Shown here: positions 48,780-58,900 of the stretch, in pieces
Layout of the letters: each line of letters starts with the position of its first letter
How positions within the stretch are numbered: the first letter of the stretch is position 1
Source: Ctena decussata
Lineage: Eukaryota > Mollusca > Bivalvia > Lucinida > Lucinidae
Length of the DNA stretch: 64,000 bases
Assembly: GCA_963989385.1 (NCBI GenBank)
Contig: OZ022508.1
Span: forward strand, 33,440,166 to 33,504,165
Reading direction: 5' to 3'
Notes under the pieces: generated by a model
The model's database searches: none
What the model was told of the DNA's origin: nothing
What the model saw: only the letters and a program-made list of their open reading frames with translations
Translations under genes and position numbers: made by a program

Positions 48780-49880
48780 TTCGAACCCTATGGATATCCA
48801 TTATTCGAACCATTCGAATTTCAAGAAATCAATAAATCAAATTATGGATAACTATAATTTGAATTATGGATATCCATAATTCAATTTATTGGTATTAATT
48901 ATTCAACATGATTAATGGATATCCAAAATTTGATTTATCGATATCAAGAATTCAAATTAAAAATATCAATAAACAGAATAGAATTTTGGATGTCTATAAT
49001 TCGAATTATAGATATTCTGAAATCGATTTAAAGATATCTGTCATTCGAATAATGGATATCAAATATTTACCCTGATTTATGGCTGTCAAATAATGGATAT
49101 CCATAATTTGAATTATGGTTATCAATAAACGGGGAATAAATGGTAAAACGGCAGCCCAGGTGGCGTTTTACTATTTATTCCTTAATTCAGGGTGCTGATT
49201 TACTATTTATTGCTTATTTATTGATATCCATAATTCAAATAATGGATATCCAATACTGATGCTGATTTATGGATATCAATAATTCAAATAATGGATATCC
49301 ATTATTTGAATTATGGATAACAATAAATATGGAATAAATAGTAAAACAGTACCTTGGGGTGCGGTTTTACTATAAATTCCTTATCCATTGATATCCATAA
49401 TTTGAATTATGGATATCCATCATTTGAATTTTTGATATCTATAATTTTCAGTGGCTATCCATAATTATTGATATTCACGATTGGAATTATGGATATCCAT
49501 AAATCGAATTATGGATTCCCATAAATCATGTTGATTTATAAATATCATTTGATTGAATTATATACATATTTTGAATTAAAGATATTCATAATTTGAGTTT
49601 TGGATATCTATAATTTGATGATATTCTGATATCCATAATTTGATGTATGGATGTCAATAATTCGGATTATAGACATCAGTAAATAGAATAAAATTATGGA
49701 CATCCAAATTTAAAGTTATCTATAAATCGATTTATAGACCTATATTGTTCGAATTATTGATATCCAATATTTATCTTGATACATGGATATGAATAAGTCG
49801 AATAATGGATATCCATAATGCGAATTATGGATGACTATAAATAGGGAATAAGTCGTAAAATGGCACCACATAGAACCCAT
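48780..49880. repeat. AT-rich array of palindromic 12-mers (ATGGATATCCAT)
   Basis: GGATATCCA occurs at least nine times, interleaved with AATTCGAATT / AATTTGAATT and related palindromes. Embedded in it are GGAATAAATGGTAAAACGGC..GCGTTTTACTATTTATTCC (49130-49182) and a similar hairpin at 49330-49381, with a half copy at 49844. This looks like a family of foldback elements whose arms are themselves made of short palindromes. Confidence 0.75.
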
Positions 49881-50278
49881 TGTGTTGGTTTAGCCGCTTC
49901 AGGATCTAAATGATTAATAGCTTTGATCCAGGCTTCTTGTCTCCATGGAGGCTTTTATGGAATTCTTTGCAAGGATATTCTCTTTTCCTTATTCTGTTTA
50001 TTTGTACACCATTCCATGCATCAGCTATTCACCATTGTTGGTGGTTTTATTAAACATTTTACTGCTGCAGTTGCTCTGATAGTTTATCTGGGGGATGACC
50101 TTTTTACCCCCATTAAAACATGACATTAACGTTTTCCCCATTTTTTCCCCATTTAACGTATAAGAAATCATAAACATTTAACTTCTGGGTACGTCCGCCT
50201 CAAAAAAGACCATTAGAAAGCATCGCAATATCCATGCAGTTTGATTGTATGTAATGTTAGAATCAAAATGATTTTACC
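49881..50278. other. Intergenic, nothing recognised
   Basis: No recognisable repeat, and a short 66-codon ORF without a domain. Confidence 0.35.
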
Positions 50279-50412
50279 TTCACAGTAAATTGCTGCAGAT
50301 AAACGTGTTGTTGGGCAGACACTAATACTAATTCACTCCGACCTGCAGCCATCGTTAATATTTCATGATCTGCCCTCCAACAACGTGTTAATCAGTGATA
50401 ATTCACAGGTAA
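50279..50412. repeat. Foldback element, ACCTGTGAATTATCAC family
   Basis: AACGTGTTGTTGGGCAGAC and GATCTGCCCTCCAACAACGTG are inverted. The right end is TCAGTGATAATTCACAGGTA and the left end CACAGTAAATTGCTGCAGAT is eroded. Related to 18374-18509. Confidence 0.7.
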
Positions 50413-50509
50413 AAAAAAAAAATTTTTGAATATGCCTAAGACTACTGGCTTAAAGCTCTTTCCAATCAAAGACTTTCTGGATTTTTGCAGTATTGGCAGT
50501 GTTATTACC

Positions 50510-53325
50510 TCACCTGAGCCGAAGGCTCACAGGTGAGCTTATAGTATAGGCAGGCATCCGTCGTCCGTCCGTCAACATTTTTAAATAACATCTCCTCTGA
50601 AACTACAGGGCCAATTGTAACCAAATTTCATATATAGCATCTATAGGCAGGGGGAACCAATAATACTGTTTTTTATCCAAATCGCTTCAGAACTTTGGTT
50701 GCTATGGCAACTTAAAGTTTCCATTGACTTGGATGGGAAAAATTGAAAATTTGCATTTATTGCTATGTCACTGCAGATATTTTGACAAAACTTTTACAGA
50801 AATGTTCCTTGAGAAGTCCTCTATCAACCACATGAAATTTATATCTATTTCACAATTTGGCTGGTTGCCATGGCAACCGAATGATTAACAAGAGCTGTCG
50901 CCTGACAGCATAGCTCGCCTGAATAGGTGCTTGCCCATCACACAGTCGCTATGGTGGTGTGGACTGCTATGTATAAAACTTCAGGCAAGCATGTCCATAA
51001 TGACAACACATTTATAAACAAAAGCTATCTCAGAAATGTCTTAAAATAAAAAAAAATCCACATGAAATTTCAAAGTCCATGAGCTTGAGGTCAAAGAACT
51101 AAGGGGTAGGGGGGAGGAGGGCAGGGCTAGGATGTATCAAAGCCTTTAACCGTTATCTAACATCAGTCAAAGTATAAGTATCAACAAAGTCCATTGTGGC
51201 ACTGTGAAATTATGTCTTCATTAATATAAAACTAATCAAAATCTTTAAGACAAAACTCAAAGTCCATGACCTTGACATCAAGGTCATCCAGTCGGGTAAG
51301 TATATAGTGTTTTGATAAAACTCAAAAAAGTGTCTAACATCAGTTCAAGTGTAAACTAAATCTCTGCCAAGCATTATGAATCAGTACGCAATTAGAAAAC
51401 TTTAATAAAGACCAAATTTCCTAAGTCCCTGACCTTGACATCAAGGTCACCGAGCAGGGCTGGGGTAGTACTCTGTAAAACTTTGGACTAATATCTAACT
51501 ACAGAGCAAATATAAAAAGAATTCATCTATGGGTTCAGGAGATATGTGTCATTAAAAAACTTTAACCAAAACATCCAATTAATAAAAAGACAATTTTCTA
51601 AGTCCATGACCTTGACATCAAGGTCACTGAGGGGGTTGGGGGTGGTACCTTGGAAAACTTCGGACCAATATCTAACTACAGTGCAAGTATCAAAGGAATA
51701 CATCCATGGGTTAAGGAGATACTGGGCTTTAGAAAACTTTAACCAAAACATCCAGTCCCAAAAAACTCCCAATTTTCTAAGTCCATGACCTTGACATCAA
51801 GGTCAAGGAGTGGGGTGGGGGTGGTACCATGTTAAACTTTGGACCAATATCTAACTACAGTGCAAGTATCAAAAGAATCCATCCATGGGTTAGGGAGGTA
51901 TAGGTCTTTAAAAAACTTTAACCAAAACATCCAATCCGGACGCTGACGCCGACGCCGTGGTGACAACAATAGCTCTTCCTGAACTTTCGTTCAGGCGAGC
52001 TAAAAATAGAAAAAATATTCAAAAATTAACTCCTCAGAAACTATGCAACCAATAAAGCCCAAACTTCACAGAAAGGATCTTAGTACTGGCTTCTATAAAA
52101 GTACTGTTTTTGTTGGCAATTGCTCTAGCAGTTTGGTTGCTATGGGAACTTAAAGTTGCCATTGACTTATAATGGCAAAATAGAAAATTTGCATTTATTG
52201 CTATGTCACTGCAGATATTTTGACAAATCTTTTACAGAAATGTTCCTTGAGTAGTCCTCTATCAACCACATGAAATTTATGTCAATTGCACAATTTGGCT
52301 GGTTGCCATGGCAACTGAATGATTGAAAATAGAAAAAAATATTCAAAAATCATCTGCACAGAAACTATGCAACCAATAAAGCCCAAACTTCACAGAAAGG
52401 ATCTTAGTACTGGCTTCTATAAAAGTACTGTTTTTCTTGGCAATTGCTCTAGCAGTTTGGTTGCTATGGGAACTTAAAGTTGCCATTGACTTATAATGGC
52501 AAAATAGAAAAGTTGCATTTATTGCTATGTCGGTGCAGATATTTTGACAAAACTTTCATAGAAATGTTCCTTGAGTAGTCTTCAAGCAGCCTTATTAAAT
52601 ATATGCAAATTGCAGCATTTGGCTGGTTGCCATGGCAACAGAAAAATTGAAAAACTGTAAAAAAATCATCTCAAAAACTATGCCACCGATACAGCTCAAA
52701 CTTTACAGAAGGGATCTTAATACAAGCCTCTATAAAAGTACTGTTGCTCATGGCAATTGCTCCAGTAGTTTTGTTTCTGTTGGAACTTTAAGTTGCTATT
52801 GACTTATAATAGGAAAGTTGAAAATTTTCATTCATAGCTATATCGCTGTAGATATTGGGACAAAACTTTTACAGAATTGTTCCTGGAGTAGTCCTCTAGC
52901 AACCACATGAAATTTATGCAAATGGCACAATTTGGCTGGTTGCCATGGTAACCAAATGGTTAAAAAACAGAAAACATACTCAAAAATCATTTACTCAGAA
53001 ACTAATTGGACGATAAACCTGAAAGTCTACTGAAAGGGTCTTAGTAATAGCCTCTATTGAATTACTATTTTTTATTATTGTTGCCCATGTGGTTTGTTGC
53101 GATGGCAACTTAAAGTTTCCATAGACTTGTAATGGGAAAAATGTAAATTAGCATTTATTTCTGTGTAACAGTAGATATTTTGACAAAAGTTTTACAGAAA
53201 TGTTCTCAAGAAGCAGACTTCAAAATTCTGTCATATTGTACAATTTGCCTTAGAGTTACTTACCCCTGAGTGCTGAGGATGAATGGACTCAGGTGAGCTA
53301 CAGGACCAATGGTCCTCTGGTTTAT
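50510..53325 (+). repeat. Tandem array (units of about 300-330 bases) between CTCACCTGAGCC / CAGGTGAGC ends
   Basis: The left border is CTCACCTGAGCCGAAGGCTC with GTCCGTCCGTC. The right border is CAGGTGAGCTACAGGACCAA then GGTCCTCTGG. Units contain TTGCTATGGCAACTTAAAGT, TTGCATTTATTGCTATGTCA, GATATTTTGACAAAACTTTTAC and GGCTGGTTGCCATGGCAAC, best seen near 50700, 52140, 52440, 52760 and 53100. A foreign element (50889-52006) interrupts the first unit. Confidence 0.75.
50889..52006 (-). mobile_element. GCTCGCCTGAACGAAAG-ended element inserted in the array
   Basis: The right end is GTGACAACAATAGCTCTTCC then TGAACTTTCGTTCAGGCGAGC. The left end is CAAGAGCTGTCGCCTGACAG then CATAGCTCGCCTGAATAGG. The body has about four units with CATGACCTTGACATCAAGGT and AAAACTTTAACCAAAACATC. 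The array phrase GAATGATT..AAAATAGAAAAA that it splits is seen intact at about 52317. Confidence 0.7.
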
Positions 53326-53663
53326 CCTGTGGACCTATGAGAACCAATGATGATTTTACATCCAACTTTCTTGATATAAATCTTAATGCAAACATTTTTG
53401 ATGTCATAAATTAGGAACAGAGGTGCCATGACCCACATGCAATCAGATGTTATGTCTAATGGAAAATTTCAATCACCAGGCAGGCAAAATGTTAATGCAA
53501 CTTTTGACCACTGTCATTAGACTTGTGATGTCAATCAAAGAACACCAATATCGACCTCCCCTATCCCACTGTAAATATTGCCTTATTGGTGTTTGTTGGC
53601 AGACATCACATCATGTCGAATGCCTCAATAGTCAATACTTGTATGATAACAGTGATGATCAGG
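53326..53663. other. Intergenic, nothing recognised
   Basis: No recognisable element. A 78-codon ORF without a domain. Confidence 0.3.
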
Positions 53664-53902
53664 GTCCGGTTGTTCAAAACTAACGACATCTTTAGTTAAC
53701 GAGACGTTAAAATTTCAAATGTTAAGATCTCAAATACACAATATTTTTTTTGAAAAAATGTGAGAAGCTTTTGTTAAGCTTCTTACATTTTTTCCAACAA
53801 AAAATATTAGTGTTTTTGGTAAAAAAATTGTAAAACGCTTAAGTTGACTTCTAAACGAGCTTGTTAGGCTAATGGTGCTTTGAACAACTAAGCCCAGGAG
53901 AT
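53664..53902. mobile_element. GGTTGTTCAAAACTAACGACA foldback element
   Basis: GTCCGGTTGTTCAAAACTAA and GCTTTGAACAACTAAGCCC are inverted. The core is AAAAATGTGAGAAGCTTTTG with AAGCTTCTTACATTTTTTCC. Confidence 0.7.
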
Positions 53903-54372
53903 CATTTAATGTATTTTTACACACTCACAAAAACAGTGGGTACCAGTATTCCTAAGAATAGCATGGACCACGCTTTTTTCACCAACACAGGTTTGAATGA
54001 ATTATCAACGATTTCAGTGTGATTTCAAGTGATTTATACCAAAATATCTTTATATATCTGAAGGCTTGCAAACCTACTAAACTGTGTGCACTTTGCACAT
54101 GTTACCAGATTTATCATGCTTGTACTGACATAATATCTGAATCCAATTTCCATCCCTCTGAAAATATGAGATGGTGTGTATCTGTTACATGTTATATGAG
54201 ATGACACATATATCATGTGCACCATATCTGTTACATGTTATATGAGGTGACACACAAAGTGGCATGTGCGCCCAGCAGCCGCCCAGTCTGATCAAATTCT
54301 TCGCTGTGCCCTTATAGGGTAGCTAAGGGTCTAATCTAGAAAACTGAGAAAAGAAAAAAGAAGTAGCCTAAT
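53903..54372. other. Intergenic; GAGCC-family fragment at 54246-54338
   Basis: 54246-54338 keeps ACAAAGTGGCATGTGCGCCC, GCCGCCCAGTCTGATCAAAT and TAGGGTAGCTAAGGGTCTAA of the common foldback family. The remainder is unassigned. Confidence 0.45.
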
Positions 54373-54378
54373 TTTATT
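54373..54378 (-). terminator. Polyadenylation signal AATAAA for Misato
   Basis: On the minus strand AATAAA begins 39 bases after the Misato stop codon, a normal but short 3' UTR spacing. Confidence 0.7.
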
Positions 54379-54416
54379 CTTTTCTTTCAACAATGAGTAG
54401 CTACACTTATAAATGA

Positions 54417-55979
54417 TCATAAACCTTCACTTTCTGTGTGATAATTTCCAGCTAGAACTTGCAAATTATTTACCACCTCTAAATATTCATCTTCTTCCAG
54501 TCCCATTTCAATGAATTTCTGATGTTTCTTAATGTTCATTTTTACAGCCGCTGAGTGTAGCTGTGTAATTACCCCACCCATCCCTGTATTGCATTGTAAT
54601 GAGGTCATCATCGGCACAGATTCAACTCCTTGATTTTTGGGTCTCTTCCATTGACTTACTAAGCCACATTTTGTCACGTTTTCATTGAATATATGCGGGT
54701 AAGGTTGACAAGTTTTAAGAGGACTGGAGATAACAGTATTTGCATATAAATTGCCTCCACTTATATTTGACAAATAGCTGTCCAATATCACATCTGCTGT
54801 ATTCAGGCCTGTTAAATGTCTTGGTAACCTGCCAGGAGATACTCTACTTTTAACTAAATCTTCTTGAATGCCCCTCAACACAACAGACTGCATCAAGGGT
54901 ATATGATCTGTTTTAAAATGAGGTGTCAATGGTTTCCATGGAAACGTATCGTAACTGGCGAGTACATCCACTAAGCTGCTGTCAGTTGAAACAGGAAATG
55001 GCATAGACATGCACAGAGCTGCCAGTTTCCTGCCCTGGGCATTGAATGAGTGGGTGATATCTGCCATCATGCAGGGATTAGTTTCTAGTCTGTATGGTAC
55101 AGAGGCCGTGTCAATAGCTGAAGCCAGTATTGCTGATGTATGATAAGCCATTGATTTGTATGATAAATTTGGAAGTTCTATCACAGGTTCCATGACTCTC
55201 CAAAGACCATTTGCAAGGGATGCTGGGACAAACAAGGAACTATGAGCACTTGCAGCATTATAAGCCAAAGCTGAGTTGATTATCCTCAGTGACCTTGCTT
55301 GAGGAGTACCATCTTCAAGGTCGGCTGGGGTTAAACCAAAGGTCAAAATTCCTTTCCCAGGAAATTCTTCTTCCAAATATTTCAGCAGACCAGCCCCTAA
55401 ACCTCCAAAACCATTATGTGTGTCTAAAAATACATGGAACCCTTGCAAGCTGTCACATTCTTCAGTGAAAAAGTGAAGCCTGTCCTCCCATTCACAGGTC
55501 TCAGAATATGTTGACAGAACTTCGTTACCACAACAAAATAAATCAAAGGGATGTAATTCTGTGTTGTGTCTATACTGATCAATAATGTGTACAGATTTAG
55601 GATGATAATGAGTCCTAAGAAAATCTGACCACACATTTACTGAGGAATCAAGATCATACAATTTCGGTCCGAAAACTTGCTGATCCTGGCTGTCAGAAAT
55701 GAGCTTTGTCTTTGACTGATCATCAGGGTCGTTTAATTCATCTATTTCTCTTTCAGTCTTATCCTTTTCATCTGCATCGTCAACACTTTTTGAATTATCC
55801 TCGCCTTCAAGTTCCATAAGGAATCTATTTTTAGCTGGCATATCTTCAGTATGCATGGTAACATCCCCCGTCCATTTGATGTTCTCTTGCTGTGCGACAT
55901 CGTACAGACTGCCTTCTTGTCGAAGAGTGTTCAGACTTCCTTTGAGGTCAAAGGCCACCATTCTTGGCGTGAATGTGGT
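54417..55979 (-). CDS. MSTO1: Misato exon 3 (residues about 59-578, stop TGA)
   Basis: On the minus strand the acceptor is cttatttttccag, phase 0. The exon holds 520 codons plus TGA at 54419-54417. It carries TPRMVAFDLKGSLNTL, the acidic stretch, VNVWSDFLRTHYHPKSVH, WEDRLHFFTEECDSLQGFH, THNGFGGLGAGLL, SAILASAIDTASVPYRLET and SVVLRGIQEDLV, all in Misato order. The ORF continues 7 codons into the intron as a spurious MLNLFFQ start. The true start is in the exon at 59652. Confidence 0.97.
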   Translation of the reverse strand, partial: TTFTPRMVAFDLKGSLNTLRQEGSLYDVAQQENIKWTGDVTMHTEDMPAKNRFLMELEGEDNSKSVDDADEKDKTEREIDELNDPDDQSKTKLISDSQDQQVFGPKLYDLDSSVNVWSDFLRTHYHPKSVHIIDQYRHNTELHPFDLFCCGNEVLSTYSETCEWEDRLHFFTEECDSLQGFHVFLDTHNGFGGLGAGLLKYLEEEFPGKGILTFGLTPADLEDGTPQARSLRIINSALAYNAASAHSSLFVPASLANGLWRVMEPVIELPNLSYKSMAYHTSAILASAIDTASVPYRLETNPCMMADITHSFNAQGRKLAALCMSMPFPVSTDSSLVDVLASYDTFPWKPLTPHFKTDHIPLMQSVVLRGIQEDLVKSRVSPGRLPRHLTGLNTADVILDSYLSNISGGNLYANTVISSPLKTCQPYPHIFNENVTKCGLVSQWKRPKNQGVESVPMMTSLQCNTGMGGVITQLHSAAVKMNIKKHQKFIEMGLEEDEYLEVVNNLQVLAGNYHTESEGL

Positions 55980-58900
55980 CTGGAAAAATAAGTTTAACAA
56001 TTAAAGGATCAAAATAAGAATAGTTGAATTTGCACACATAGATCCAAATGAAATGGCTTATAATGAGTCGCCTTATCTGGATCTACACTGTTTGTCCTCT
56101 AGGCTAGGGTAGAAATTCTCATAGCAATATATACCGGTAGCAAGGACAAAATATTTTTTGAAATTTTGCAGATGTAAATACATGTATTGTTGTCTGCTTT
56201 TTGGTGCTAGGTTAAGGTAATAATATGAAATATTAAAACTGAAGTGTTTGAGCATACAGTGTAAACCCATAACAGACTCACTGACTGTAGTCTGATCAGG
56301 ATCTACACTGTTTGTCATTCTTAAAGCCATATTCAATATAAGCCAGACAGCAACAGTAAAGTGAATGGATATACTGTAAGGGAAGAAACTCATCCATTTT
56401 CATTTTTGCCTGTGTCTCGTAAGATAGATCTTGATTTTTGTGGTTTGAAAGAGAAAACACGCCTTGTAACAAATAAATAAACATGCAGTACATGCACTGT
56501 AAAAATGGAAACAGTCTGCACATTCATGTGTTTACAATAATGTAGTGGCTCTAAATACTATGCAATAACATCTGAGCCAACAGTTTAGGGTTGATGAACA
56601 TGACTTATGATTTTATTGCCCTTTCAACATTACTTTAGACATATTGATCCACTGCCCTTTTAACAGTATTTCTGACATACTGATCCGATGGAAGGGTGGC
56701 ACTGAAAGGCTGATATCAATGAAGCCCTGTTTGAAAAAAAAAACAGCCTAGCAGGATAGCTTAGCTGAAAGAATTGTCCTCTTGTGGGATTTGAACCCTG
56801 TGTGCTAGCTTAGCAGGCCAGCACTTTACTCACTGAGCAAGTTCTTTCCTAAAAGAGCTAACCTCTATTGAGAAGGGAGGCAAAACAGAAAAGTTAAGTT
56901 GCACCCCCTGAAATTGTACCCATCTAGTACCAGAACTCTAGACAAGAGGGGGTATTTAGTGATAATTTTTGTTAATTCAGCATAAAAACATATGCTGTGA
57001 CCCCTCATCTGAACTGTCTCGACGAGACAGTTCAGATGAGGGGTCACAACATATGGTTTCAATGAGAAATAAAAAAAATGATCCTTCAATTATCATCAAA
57101 TACCCCTTAGTTAGAGTTCTGCGGCATCTACCATAACGTGCCCCAGTATTTAGGATAATTACAGCATACCTGTTTCATTCTATTTTGTCCCTCTCTGAAG
57201 AGTACATCATGACTGATCTCTTTTTCCTGGGTCTGTTGAGAAGGAGAATATACAAATGACGATTCCTGGATATTCCATAAATGGGCACCTGAAAATAAAG
57301 TCACAGTTTAAAATAGCTTCATGACTTCATTCAGCTGTAGTTCTCGGCCCTGTTGTTCAAAACTTGTCTTATCATTAATAAGCGATGGGTAATATTTTCA
57401 AACATATTGTCTGCAAAAAACACTGCCATTTGATTTTTTGCCAAGAAATGTGGGGAGCTCCTAGCTTTCCAGCAGAAACATTTGCACACTTGCATTTGTA
57501 TGTACTAAAAGACTTAAATAATCCTTGATTAACAACTTTGTAATGCTTTAGACAACTGGGCCCGGTTGTTCATAGCGTCGTTAGGTTAAAGATATCCTTA
57601 GACTTAGTCAAGGATTCATTTAAGTCTTCTAGTACCCATAAAGTCTTCTAGCACCACTTAAGCCAGGAGTCTTAATATTTTTTTCTTGAAAAAATGAGAG
57701 GAGCTTTTGCATTGCACTGCAAAAGCTCCTCACATTTTTTTCAGCCAAAAATGGTAGTGTTTTTGTGTACAATATCTTTGAAAATTTAATGTCCTGTTAA
57801 CAAACAATGTTGTTAGTTTTGAAAAACTGGCCTCTGGACTCTGCTCATATCCTCTTCCTACTTGTGTCGTTGCTTCATGCTGCTACTTCCCATTTGGAGT
57901 GGTAGGTGGGATCCCTATCCCTATTACCCTTTCTTATCTGGAGCTCTGGTATTTGCACTGCAGAGACAATATCATGATGTAAGCTTGTATGAAGTTCCTC
58001 CACAAAAGTTCTTTTAGTCTCTGAGAAACGGAGCAAACAGTGGGTAGACATAAATCTGGCTATGTTCAACAGAGCCTGAAAGTAGGTCTTGGTCAGCAAA
58101 CGACATTAATATTGCAGTGTAAGGGTGAGTGAAGTTTCATCACTAAATGTCTTTTAAGTCTCTGAAAAATGGAGCTAAACCCAGTGGGTAAGCATTGCTG
58201 AGGACGACAACAAAACGCCACTGCTGACAAGACTAGATAACTCAAAATCTATATATATTTGTTGTTCGTGACACAAATCCTCTAAAATAGGATAAGCCCA
58301 TCTGTAAAGTTTCAGGAATTCCAAGATGTAGGTGTTATGGGCTGGACACAAGTTATGTCTTGATAGGGCTTCTACGTTTACAAAATATTGTAAACGTTTA
58401 CACGAGCGCCAGAAAACGAAACGATTCCATTTAAACGACCATTACCGTCGAAATTTTATTATTAGTATTGGACATGTATGAGACGCCCCCCATACCTTAT
58501 AATTATTATAATTATATTACCACAGTGACATCCAATAATGTGCTGTCATTTTCGGGGGTCAACTCGAAGTTTACAGTAACCTCAGTATTAAAAAAGAAAA
58601 CGTATTTACTACTGACCAATTTCCGATGACAGCAATTCTTTCCACCGTATTTGATAATTACATGGATTAGATTTATAAAACATCGGACATATTTATCCGG
58701 CTAATTGATAATTCCTGTCAGCTGCAATTATCCCTCCTCGCGGTAAGCTTATCCTATGAAACACAGGTACCGAGGTAGTCCTATTTTTTTTATTGCACAA
58801 CACATGTTGTCGGCAGACATAACCTTGCCTTTGATCTGTACCTAATAAAATTAGCTGCCGATTATGATGTAACAATTTTCTGGCAAAACGTGTACATGTC

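Noticed and set aside
55979..56000. Misato starting at the first ATG of the long ORF
   Set aside because: The first seven codons read through an acceptor (cttatttttccag), and the in-phase exons at 57170-57288 and 59598-59652 supply the conserved N-terminus.
56750..56850. Functional tRNA gene on the minus strand
   Set aside because: A 7-base acceptor-like pairing exists, but about 12 extra bases lie between the T arm and the 3' strand.
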